DNA of 38,145 nucleotides from Gammaproteobacteria bacterium (GTDB taxonomy: Bacteria; Pseudomonadota; Gammaproteobacteria; SZUA-140), in contig WFVD01000023.1 in NCBI GenBank assembly GCA_015491865.1, forward strand, positions 1 through 38,145, in the 5' to 3' direction. The position numbers and the translations under genes were made by a program. The notes under the pieces are model-generated. The model made no database searches and was not told where the DNA came from. It worked only from the letters and a program-made list of their open reading frames with translations. Positions within the stretch are counted from its first letter, which is position 1; every line of letters begins with the position of its first letter. This document shows, piece after piece, positions 10,614-18,270 of the stretch.

Positions 10614-10660
10614 AAACATAACTCTTTGATCTCCAGGTTTATGTTTAATTTGTTATGTTT
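10614..10660. repeat. 9-base inverted repeat AAACATAAC/GTTATGTTT
   Basis: Perfect arms at 10614-10622 and 10652-10660 with 29 bases between them. A third related copy of TTATGTTT lies inside the spacer at about 10639-10646. On the minus strand the right arm touches the stop codon of the small ORF. It could be an operator with repeated half-sites or a weak RNA hairpin. No T-tract makes it a convincing terminator. Confidence 0.5.
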
Positions 10661-10722
10661 TATTGAGGGTGGTCTGCTTTAACAGCGGGTTGCCACTCTA
10701 TTCGGGTTACACGATGCTGCAT
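10660..10722 (-). CDS. 20-residue small ORF with strong ribosome binding site
   Basis: An ATG at 10722 is followed by 20 sense codons (MQHRVTRIEW then QPAVKADHPQ) and a TAA at 10660-10662. GAGGAGG (10729-10735, complement) sits 6 bases before the ATG, one of the best Shine-Dalgarno sequences in the window. Directly upstream is a hairpin (10737-10772). I do not recognise the peptide. It may be a regulatory leader peptide for the downstream FIST/kinase operon, whose start is 289 bases on. Alternatively it is a small protein, or a gene fragment inside a dispersed repeat. Expression is not shown. Confidence 0.35.
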   Translation of the reverse strand: MQHRVTRIEWQPAVKADHPQ

Positions 10723-10736
10723 TGAAATCCTCCTCG

Positions 10737-10772
10737 GAACGCTCATTTGCATCAACAAGCAAACAGCGCTTC
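10737..10772 (-). promoter_or_regulatory. imperfect hairpin before the small ORF
   Basis: On the plus strand GAACGCT (10737-10743) faces AGCGCTTC (10765-10772) with one bulged base, and inner arms TTTGC (10746-10750) and GCAAA (10759-10763) enclose an 8-base loop. On the minus strand the hairpin ends one base before the GAGGAGG, so folding could affect ribosome access. It is not followed by a T-run. Confidence 0.5.
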
Positions 10773-10824
10773 TCGGCCGATTTTACCCTGCTTCATACGT
10801 GCCTGAACGAACTTCAGCGACCTG

Positions 10825-11832
10825 TTAGTGAGAGCGAGTTACCGAAAACTCAGCCAGTGCCAGCATTGCGTCTCGATAGAGCGATGCAGGCAGCCCACTG
10901 ATCGCCTCGGCAGCTTTTTCGGCTTCGATTCGTGCCGCGTCTGCTGTATAGATGAGCGCACCCGTCGAGTGAATTGTCTCAACCACCGCATCGATATTAT
11001 CAAGGCCGCTATTTTCAATCGCATTGCGAATCACCGCTGCCTCGGCAGGGCTGCCGTGACGCATGGCGTATATCAGTGGCAGGGTGGGTTTTCCTTCAGC
11101 GAGATCATCACCGATATTTTTCCCCATTTCGTCAGCAGTGGCGCTGTAATCCAGGACATCATCGATGAGCTGAAAAGCGGTGCCGAGGTACATGCCGTAA
11201 TTGGCCATCGCCTTTTCAGTGTGGGTATCGCTGCCACTGATGACCGCCCCGAGCTGGCAGGCGGCCTCAAATAATTTAGCAGTTTTGAAATGAATCACCT
11301 CCAGGTAGCGCTCCTCGGTCGTGCTGGCGTCGCCGCAGTTGAGCAGCTGTAGCACCTCGCCCTCTGCGATAATATTAGTCGCCTTTGACATGATCTCCAT
11401 GATGCGCATGTCACCAACACTGACCATCATCTGAAAGGCGCGTGAATAGAGAAAGTCACCAACCAGCACGCTAGCCTCGTTACCCCATACGGCATTGGCT
11501 GTCTCTTTGCCGCGGCGCATTTCGGAGGCGTCTACCACGTCATCATGTAACAGCGTGGCGGTGTGAATAAATTCGATAATCGCCGCGAGGTCGATCTGTG
11601 CTGTGCCACCATAGTTCAGAGCGCGAGCGCTGAGGAGTACCAGTAGCGGGCGGAGCCGTTTCCCGCCGCTATTGACGATATAGTGGCCCATCTGATTAAT
11701 CAGTGCGACTTCGGAGCTGAGACGGCTGTGGATGAGTTGGTTAACGGCACCCATGTCATCGCTGGTGAGCGCGCGAATAGCATCGATGCCATTGATTTCT
11801 CGTGGTTTTTCGAGTGGTAGATTCACAGTCAT
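10825..11832 (-). CDS. ispB: octaprenyl diphosphate synthase
   Basis: 335 residues from the ATG at 11832 (MTVNLPLEKPREI). A longer reading from a TTG at 11892 lacks family support. A trans-polyprenyl diphosphate synthase that makes the C40-range side chain of ubiquinone or menaquinone. Both Asp-rich motifs are present: LLHDDVVDASEMRRG (FARM) and QLIDDVLDYSA (SARM). GGKRLRP is the isopentenyl diphosphate-binding site, and GKPTLPLIYAM is the family signature. The product chain length cannot be read directly. It is divergent from rplU, an arrangement conserved in E. coli and Pseudomonas. Confidence 0.96.
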   Translation of the reverse strand: MTVNLPLEKPREINGIDAIRALTSDDMGAVNQLIHSRLSSEVALINQMGHYIVNSGGKRLRPLLVLLSARALNYGGTAQIDLAAIIEFIHTATLLHDDVVDASEMRRGKETANAVWGNEASVLVGDFLYSRAFQMMVSVGDMRIMEIMSKATNIIAEGEVLQLLNCGDASTTEERYLEVIHFKTAKLFEAACQLGAVISGSDTHTEKAMANYGMYLGTAFQLIDDVLDYSATADEMGKNIGDDLAEGKPTLPLIYAMRHGSPAEAAVIRNAIENSGLDNIDAVVETIHSTGALIYTADAARIEAEKAAEAISGLPASLYRDAMLALAEFSVTRSH

Positions 11833-11941
11833 ATCTTTCTTTATAATTATCGCCCGACGTTCGATTTTAGAATCCCCGCTGGGTTGTGGCAAGTTTCTTT
11901 CACGTTAGTCGAAGGCGGGCGGCAGGTGGGCCGATTCTGAT

Positions 11942-11970
11942 TTGACCTGGGGGGCTGATGTCGGTAAAAT
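11942..11970 (+). promoter_or_regulatory. promoter of rplU-rpmA
   Basis: TTGACC at 11942-11947 and TAAAAT at 11965-11970 are separated by 17 bases, close to the sigma-70 consensus. Transcription would start near 11977, leaving a leader of about 65 bases to the rplU ATG. It lies in the divergent ispB/rplU gap. Confidence 0.75.
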
Positions 11971-12042
11971 TGCCCGGCTTTGGTAAACGAACATTTTTAG
12001 TTTTACAGGTTAAGTTTTTTTCACGGATTTCTGGAGTGAAGC

Positions 12043-12357
12043 ATGTACGCGGTAATTAAGACCGGTGGTAAGCAGTATCGAGTGACTGAAGGTGAGACAC
12101 TCAAAGTAGAAAAAATCGTCGCTGAAGAGGGCGGATCGATTGATTTTGATGAGGTTTTGCTGGTTACCGATGGCGACGATGTAAAAATTGGCGCGCCTTT
12201 CGTCGCGGGTGGAAAGGTCAGTGCGACGGTTAAATCTCACGGACGCGGTGAGAAGATCAAGATCGTTAAATTTCGTCGTCGCAAGCACTCGCGCAAGCAG
12301 ATGGGGCACCGTCAGGCCTACACTGAAGTGCAGATCACCGCGATCGCAGCAGATTAA
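12043..12357 (+). CDS. rplU: 50S ribosomal protein L21
   Basis: 104 residues, one more than E. coli L21. L21 binds 23S rRNA in the large subunit. The N-terminal [17 protein letters not shown] and the basic [19 protein letters not shown] stretch (about 75-95) are diagnostic. CTGGAG lies 6 bases before the ATG. It is followed 18 bases later by rpmA, its invariant partner. Promoter at 11942-11970. Confidence 0.99.
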   Translation: MYAVIKTGGKQYRVTEGETLKVEKIVAEEGGSIDFDEVLLVTDGDDVKIGAPFVAGGKVSATVKSHGRGEKIKIVKFRRRKHSRKQMGHRQAYTEVQITAIAAD

Positions 12358-12375
12358 TTAAGGGGTTATTGAGCA

Positions 12376-12633
12376 ATGGCACATAAGAAAGCAGGCGGAA
12401 GTACCCGCAATGGTCGCGATTCTGAGTCCAAACGACTTGGCGTGAAGCGGTTTGGTGGTGAAAGTGTGGCGGCGGGTAACATCATCGTTCGTCAGCGCGG
12501 CACACATTTTCACGCCGGAGTCAACATGGGGCTAGGGCGTGACCACACTCTGTTTGCCAAGGCAGACGGCAAAGTGCTGTTTGAGAAGAAAGGCCCGAAA
12601 CAGCGCACATACGTCAGCATCGTTACTGCCTGA
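12376..12633 (+). CDS. rpmA: 50S ribosomal protein L27
   Basis: 85 residues. L27 reaches the peptidyl transferase centre with its N-terminal tail. The start [16 protein letters not shown] is the full gammaproteobacterial form with no cleavable extension. The later [23 protein letters not shown] and the [14 protein letters not shown] end fit the family throughout. A strong intrinsic terminator follows at 12662-12689, so rplU-rpmA forms a complete bicistronic unit, at least partly separate from obg. Confidence 0.99.
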   Translation: MAHKKAGGSTRNGRDSESKRLGVKRFGGESVAAGNIIVRQRGTHFHAGVNMGLGRDHTLFAKADGKVLFEKKGPKQRTYVSIVTA

Positions 12634-12661
12634 GCAGTCACAACGCGGATGTATGAAAAGG

Positions 12662-12689
12662 CCCCGTCCAGTTGACGGGGTTTTTTTTT
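12662..12689 (+). terminator. intrinsic terminator after rpmA
   Basis: A perfect 7-base GC-rich stem, CCCCGTC (12662-12668) and GACGGGG (12674-12680), with a 5-base loop and nine T residues (12681-12689). This is a textbook Rho-independent terminator, 28 bases after the rpmA stop. Confidence 0.95.
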
Positions 12690-12717
12690 ATGATCACTGG
12701 GGGAAAGGGTAAAGAGC

Positions 12718-13891
<1,174 letters not shown>

Positions 13892-13913
13892 AGGTTATTT
13901 AGCGTAGAAAACG

Positions 13914-15044
13914 ATGGCAAGAGAGCAGGTGACAAAAGCGCGGCGCTGGGTGGTGAAGGTGGGCAGTTCGCTGTTGACCAATGATGGCGCCGGGCTGGAT
14001 CTGGAGCTAATGGCGCTATGGGTTGAGCAGATTCAGCGGCTGCGTGAGCGCGGTATCGAGGTGGTGCTGGTCTCTTCGGGCGCAGTTTCGGAGGGGATGA
14101 AGCGGCTTGGCTGGCGCGAGCGCCCACATGCACTATACGAGCAGCAGGCCGCCGCTGCGGTGGGGCAGATGGGGGTCGTGCAGGCGTATGAGACCTGTTT
14201 TCAGCGGCACGGACTGCACACCGCACAAATTCTGTTGACCCATGATGACCTTGCTGACCGACAGCGCTATCTCAATGCGCGCAGCACGTTGCGCACACTG
14301 TTGGCACTCAATGTGATTCCAGTCGTGAATGAGAACGACACCGTCGCAGTTGAAGAGATTCGCTTTGGTGATAACGACACGCTGGCGGGACTGGTCACCA
14401 ACCTGGTTGAGGCCGAATTGCTGGTGATGCTGACCGATCAGGAGGGGATGTATGAGAGCGACCCGCGCAATAACTCTGCCGCCAGGTTTATTCATGAAGC
14501 GCAGGCAGGTGACCCGGCGTTAGAGGAGATGGCTGCCGGCGGTGGTAGTGGGCGGCTGGGGCGTGGTGGGATGCTGACCAAGGTAAGGGCAGCCGAACGA
14601 GCGGCGCGATCGGGCGCACTGTCGATTATCGCCTCTGGGCGTGAGCCCGATGTGCTGGCGCAGATCGCTGATGGCAGAGCGCTGGGGACGATGATCGTAC
14701 CGGCAGCAGAGCCGTTGATGGCGCGTAAGCGGTGGCTGGCCAGCCAGCTCAACCTTAGCGGCAGGCTGGTGCTGGATGAGGGGGCAGTCAGCGTGCTGAA
14801 GGTGTCGGGCTCCAGCCTGCTGGCGGTCGGTGTGGTGGCGGTTGAGGGCGAATTCCAGCGCGGTGATGTGGTGGCCTGCGTTGACCAGGCGGGTGAGGAA
14901 GTTGCACGTGGTCTAGTCAACTATACTGCACAGGAGGCCCGCAAGATTCAGGGGTGCGCTAGCGAGCAGATTGAGACGCTGCTGGGTTACGTGGATGAGG
15001 CTGAGCTGATCCACCGTGACAACCTGGTGTTGATGGGGAAATAG
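13914..15044 (+). CDS. proB: glutamate 5-kinase
   Basis: 376 residues: an amino-acid kinase domain (about 8-255) and a C-terminal PUA domain (about 275-376). It phosphorylates glutamate with ATP in the first step of proline synthesis. Motifs are [13 protein letters not shown] at the nucleotide site, [24 protein letters not shown] for glutamate, and [12 protein letters not shown] near the end of the kinase domain. The PUA domain is typical of the E. coli-type enzyme that is feedback-inhibited by proline. obg-proB adjacency is shared with Pseudomonas. proA is not next to it. A bidirectional terminator follows. Confidence 0.98.
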   Translation: MAREQVTKARRWVVKVGSSLLTNDGAGLDLELMALWVEQIQRLRERGIEVVLVSSGAVSEGMKRLGWRERPHALYEQQAAAAVGQMGVVQAYETCFQRHGLHTAQILLTHDDLADRQRYLNARSTLRTLLALNVIPVVNENDTVAVEEIRFGDNDTLAGLVTNLVEAELLVMLTDQEGMYESDPRNNSAARFIHEAQAGDPALEEMAAGGGSGRLGRGGMLTKVRAAERAARSGALSIIASGREPDVLAQIADGRALGTMIVPAAEPLMARKRWLASQLNLSGRLVLDEGAVSVLKVSGSSLLAVGVVAVEGEFQRGDVVACVDQAGEEVARGLVNYTAQEARKIQGCASEQIETLLGYVDEAELIHRDNLVLMGK

Positions 15045-15054
15045 ATTTTAGCCA

Positions 15055-15092
15055 ATAAAAAAGCCGCTCTCTTTCGAAAGCAGCTTTTTCTG
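15055..15092. terminator. bidirectional terminator between proB and rpsT
   Basis: An imperfect stem runs from AAAAAAGC (15057-15064) to GCTTTTT (15083-15089), with CTTTCGAAAG at its tip. T-runs flank the stem on both strands, so it can end proB on the plus strand and rpsT on the minus strand. The two genes are convergent. Confidence 0.8.
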
Positions 15093-15113
15093 TTACACAG
15101 CTCCGCTGATGAA

Positions 15114-15374
15114 TTACATCGCGTTGATGTGTTTATTCATGCGGCTTTTATGGCGTGCTGCCTTATTCATGTCGATGATCCCTTTGCGAGCCATCACATC
15201 AAGAATCGGCTTGGCGACCTTGTATGCCGCTTCGGCCTCTGCTTTGTTGCCAGCTTCGATTGCGTTGACGACCTTTTTGGTCGCGGTACGCATTTCAGAG
15301 CGCATGCTGGCGTTATGGGCGCGGCTCTTTTCGGCTTGCTTTGCGCGCTTTTTGGCTTGTGCTGAATTGGCCAA
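15114..15374 (-). CDS. rpsT: 30S ribosomal protein S20
   Basis: 86 residues, beginning at a TTG codon at 15374 (read as M, then [17 protein letters not shown]). AGGAG lies 8 bases upstream, and the longer frame to 15425 lacks family support. S20 binds 16S rRNA early in assembly. E. coli rpsT also starts with UUG, and there the weak start is part of translational autocontrol (established for E. coli), so the same control is likely. The protein is Lys/Arg/Ala rich as expected, ending [14 protein letters not shown]. It is transcribed from its own promoter opposite to its neighbours. Confidence 0.98.
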   Translation of the reverse strand: MANSAQAKKRAKQAEKSRAHNASMRSEMRTATKKVVNAIEAGNKAEAEAAYKVAKPILDVMARKGIIDMNKAARHKSRMNKHINAM

Positions 15375-15445
15375 GGTTGTTGCTCCTGTTCTATTTTGCT
15401 GCGGGGTGATCTCCGTCAGCGTCACTATATTCGTAAAGGTCGCAT

Positions 15446-15474
15446 ACTATGCGGATTCTGGCCGGGTTTGTCAA
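15446..15474 (-). promoter_or_regulatory. promoter of rpsT
   Basis: Read on the minus strand, a perfect TTGACA (15469-15474) is followed after 17 bases by CATAGT (15446-15451). Transcription would start near 15439, about 65 bases before the TTG start. A shifted -10, TAGTAT, would give a 19-base spacer. Confidence 0.7.
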
Positions 15475-15589
15475 TCCTTGTGGCCAACTTTGGCGCTAAT
15501 AAATGAGCGCTGGAAGAATTGGCGATGTAGGGGTAAGATCTGGATTTTACAGGAAATTCAGAGGGAATAGCGAGTTTGGGACGCGCTAA

Positions 15590-17152
15590 GTGAGTAAAAA
15601 ATTACTGAAATCAACCGCCACCGTGGGTGGGATGACGTTGATTTCTCGCCTCCTTGGGTTGGTGCGGGATGTTATTTTTGCCCGTCTGTTTGGTGCCAGC
15701 ATGGGGGCGGACGCCTTTTTTGTCGCCTTCAAGATCCCCAACTTTTTTCGCCGCCTGTTTGCAGAGGGGGCATTTTCACAGGCCTTTGTGCCGATACTGT
15801 CGGAATACAAAAGCCAGCGCAAGCACAACGAGGTGCGCGGCCTGATCGATAGCACTGCGGTATGGCTGGCGAGTGTGCTGTTTATCGTCACGTTGATCTG
15901 TATCATTGCGGCACCGCTGCTGGTGATGGCCTTTGCGCCGGGCTTTCTTGATGATCAGCCTAAATATGAGCTGACCACTGAGCTACTGCGCATCACCTTC
16001 CCTTATCTACTGTTCATCTCGTTAACGGCGCTGGCCGGTGGTATTCTCAACACCTACGGAGAGTTTGCCGTGCCCGCCTTTACTCCGGTGCTGCTGAACC
16101 TCTGCCTGATTGGCGCGGCAGTGTTTATTGCGCCGCTGCTCGATGAGCCGGTGGTAGCACTGGCATGGGGTGTATTTTTTGCCGGGCTTGCACAGCTCGG
16201 TTTTCAGTTGCCGTTTCTGTGGCGGATGAAGCTACTGCCACGGCCACGTTTTGATCGTGCTCATGAAGGGGTCAAACGTATCTTTAAGCTGATCATCCCG
16301 GCGGTGTTTGGTTCGTCCGTGGCGCAGGTGAACCTGCTTTTCGACACCTTGATTGCGTCGTTTCTTGTGACCGGTAGCGTTAGCTGGCTCTACTACTCTG
16401 ACCGGTTAGTGGAGTTTCCACTTGGTGTGTTTGGCATCGCGGTGGCGACGGTGATTCTGCCAGCGTTATCGCGACGCTACTCCGAGGCGTCACCCGAGGC
16501 GTTTAGCCGCACCCTCGACTGGGCGTTACGGCTGGTGGTGATTATCGGTGTGCCTGCGACCATTGGGCTCTTTATACTGGCGGGGCCGATGCTCTCAACA
16601 CTGTTTCAGTACGGTGCGTTTACTGCTGCGGATGTGACAATGGCCAGCATGAGTTTGATGGCCTACTCGCTGGGGCTACTCGGTTTTATCTTTGTAAAGG
16701 TGCTGGCACCGGGTTACTACGCGCGCCAGGATACAAAAACCCCGGTGAAAATTGGGATTATCGCGCTGATTACCAATATGGGGTTAAATGTGCTCTTTGT
16801 GGCACCGATGGTGGTGTTCGACATCGCCGGCGCCCATACCGGGCTGGCGCTGGCAACCTCACTGTCGGCCTTTCTTAATGCGTGGCTGCTCTATCGCGGC
16901 CTGCGTTGCGATGGTCTTTACCAGCGAGAACAGGGGTGGGGCTGGGTGATATCGCGTGTGCTGCTGGGTGGTTTTCTGATGGCGCTGCTGTTGTGGTTTG
17001 GTATCGATGAGGTTGCTGCGTGGGAGATGTGGCCGTGGTGGCAGCGGATGCTGCAGCTGCTGATGTGGGTGGCGGCTGGTGGCGCGCTCTATTTTGCAGT
17101 GCTCTGGGTGATGGGGGTGCGGCCGCATCATTTGAAGATGGCTGATGATTAG
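15590..17152 (+). CDS. murJ: lipid II flippase MurJ
   Basis: 520 residues, a polytopic membrane protein of the MOP superfamily with about 14 hydrophobic segments. It moves lipid II across the inner membrane for peptidoglycan assembly. The N-terminal TLISRLLGLVRDVIFARLFG, then ADAFFVAFKIPNFFRRLFAEGAFSQAFVP, is the MurJ/MviN signature and carries conserved Arg residues of the central cavity. VLAPGYYARQDTKTPVKIG in the second half is equally diagnostic. The start is a GTG at 15590 with no clear Shine-Dalgarno. The residues MSKKLLKSTATVGGMT fit the family start. A GC-rich hairpin lies between it and ribF. Confidence 0.97.
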   Translation: MSKKLLKSTATVGGMTLISRLLGLVRDVIFARLFGASMGADAFFVAFKIPNFFRRLFAEGAFSQAFVPILSEYKSQRKHNEVRGLIDSTAVWLASVLFIVTLICIIAAPLLVMAFAPGFLDDQPKYELTTELLRITFPYLLFISLTALAGGILNTYGEFAVPAFTPVLLNLCLIGAAVFIAPLLDEPVVALAWGVFFAGLAQLGFQLPFLWRMKLLPRPRFDRAHEGVKRIFKLIIPAVFGSSVAQVNLLFDTLIASFLVTGSVSWLYYSDRLVEFPLGVFGIAVATVILPALSRRYSEASPEAFSRTLDWALRLVVIIGVPATIGLFILAGPMLSTLFQYGAFTAADVTMASMSLMAYSLGLLGFIFVKVLAPGYYARQDTKTPVKIGIIALITNMGLNVLFVAPMVVFDIAGAHTGLALATSLSAFLNAWLLYRGLRCDGLYQREQGWGWVISRVLLGGFLMALLLWFGIDEVAAWEMWPWWQRMLQLLMWVAAGGALYFAVLWVMGVRPHHLKMADD

Positions 17153-17157
17153 CGGGT

Positions 17158-17206
17158 AAGGCTAAATGGGGAGAGGGCTGTTGCTCTTCCCCCTCTCCCC
17201 CGCCTT
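17158..17206. repeat. GC-rich hairpin between murJ and ribF
   Basis: Perfect 10-base arms GGGGAGAGGG (17168-17177) and CCCTCTCCCC (17191-17200) enclose a 13-base loop. Outer arms AAGGC (17158-17162) and GCCTT (17202-17206) extend the structure. The T-content after it is weak (GCTTTATACT), so it may be a partial terminator or processing hairpin after murJ, or a small intergenic repeat. Confidence 0.65.
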
Positions 17207-17249
17207 GCTTTATACTCGCTGCTTTTATCTGCATTGGGCTGCCATCGGC

Positions 17250-18212
17250 ATGGAACTGATTCGAGGACTGTATAATCTGCGCCTGCACCATCGTGGTTGC
17301 GTGGCGACGATTGGCAACTTCGATGGCGTCCATCTCGGTCATCAGGCGGTGCTGGGGCAGCTGTCGGAGCAGGCTGATGAGCTGGGGCTGCCGCTGGTCG
17401 TGATCACCTTTGAGCCGTATCCTCAGGAGTTTTTTGCGCCTGCTGGCGAATCCCCCCCCCGCCTGACTCGCCTGCGTGAAAAACTACAGGTGCTGCGTCG
17501 CTACGGGGTTGACCGGGTACTGGTGCTCCGTTTTGACCGGGCGCTGTCGCAGATGTCGGCAGCAGCGTTTATCAAACGGCTACTGGTGGAGGGGCTTGAT
17601 GTGCGCTATCTGGTGGTGGGTGATGATTTCCATTTTGGCCATCGTCGTCAGGGAGATGTTGCAATGTTGCGTGCGGCGGGCGAAAAGCACGGCTTTCAGG
17701 TGGTTGAGATGTGCACCTTCAATATCGATAACGAACGGGTCAGTAGCACCCGTGTCCGTGAGGCGTTGAGTCGAGGTGAACTGAATCGTGCGGCACAACT
17801 GCTGGGTCGCGCCTATCGAATCTCTGGGTGCGTGGTGCATGGAGAGCAGCGAGGTCGAACGATCGGTTTTCCGACCGCCAACATCCACCTGCACCGGCGT
17901 GTCACACCTCTGCGTGGTGTCTATGCGGTGGAGATGTTTGGCCTCGCGGGTGACGAGGCGGTACCGCTAAAAGGTGTTGCCAATATCGGCCATCGCCCGA
18001 CAGTGAATGGTACGCGTTGCCAGTTGGAAGTCCATCTGTTCGATTTTGATCGCGAGATCTATGGTGAATATGTACAGGTAGCGTTCATCAAGCGGTTGCG
18101 GGATGAGATCCGTTTTGAGTCGATTACAGCACTCAGGGCGCAGATAGCGCTTGATGCAGCAGAGGCGCGGGCACTGTTTGCAAACGGCAGCGGCGATGAC
18201 GAGGCTGCATAA
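17250..18212 (+). CDS. ribF: bifunctional riboflavin kinase/FAD synthetase
   Basis: 320 residues from the ATG at 17250 (MELIRGLYNLRLHHRGCVAT). An upstream ATG at 17166 would run through the GC-rich hairpin and is unlikely. The N-terminal adenylyltransferase domain carries TIGNFDGVHLGHQAVL (nucleotide-binding HxGH-like) and ERVSSTRVREAL. The C-terminal riboflavin kinase domain has GRTIGFPTANI and the FDREIYGEYVQVAFIKRLRDE end. Together they make FMN and then FAD. A run of nine C residues (17452-17460) encodes part of the linker SPPR. It lies directly before ileS as in E. coli. Confidence 0.97.
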   Translation: MELIRGLYNLRLHHRGCVATIGNFDGVHLGHQAVLGQLSEQADELGLPLVVITFEPYPQEFFAPAGESPPRLTRLREKLQVLRRYGVDRVLVLRFDRALSQMSAAAFIKRLLVEGLDVRYLVVGDDFHFGHRRQGDVAMLRAAGEKHGFQVVEMCTFNIDNERVSSTRVREALSRGELNRAAQLLGRAYRISGCVVHGEQRGRTIGFPTANIHLHRRVTPLRGVYAVEMFGLAGDEAVPLKGVANIGHRPTVNGTRCQLEVHLFDFDREIYGEYVQVAFIKRLRDEIRFESITALRAQIALDAAEARALFANGSGDDEAA

Positions 18213-18270
18213 CGCTGTCGGACAAAAAAATTAGATAACTTTAAATACTGGAAAATCTAGCGTACATAAA

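Larger units (their letters stand above)
10371..10824 (-). other. 454-base ispB-nosP intergenic region
   Basis: The only gene-free stretch over 300 bases in the window. Read on the minus strand from ispB it holds an imperfect hairpin (10737-10772), a strong Shine-Dalgarno (10729-10735) with a 20-codon ORF (10660-10722), a 9-base inverted repeat (arms 10614-10622 and 10652-10660), and about 240 bases in which I recognise nothing before the nosP-like start. A reading frame on the plus strand at 10279-10563 is judged a shadow. The region may be a regulated leader or a dispersed intergenic repeat. Confidence 0.6.

Noticed and set aside
16875-17342. 155-residue minus-strand ORF opposite the end of murJ and start of ribF
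   Set aside because: A low-complexity antisense frame rich in Ala, Thr, Pro and Gln, opposite conserved genes.
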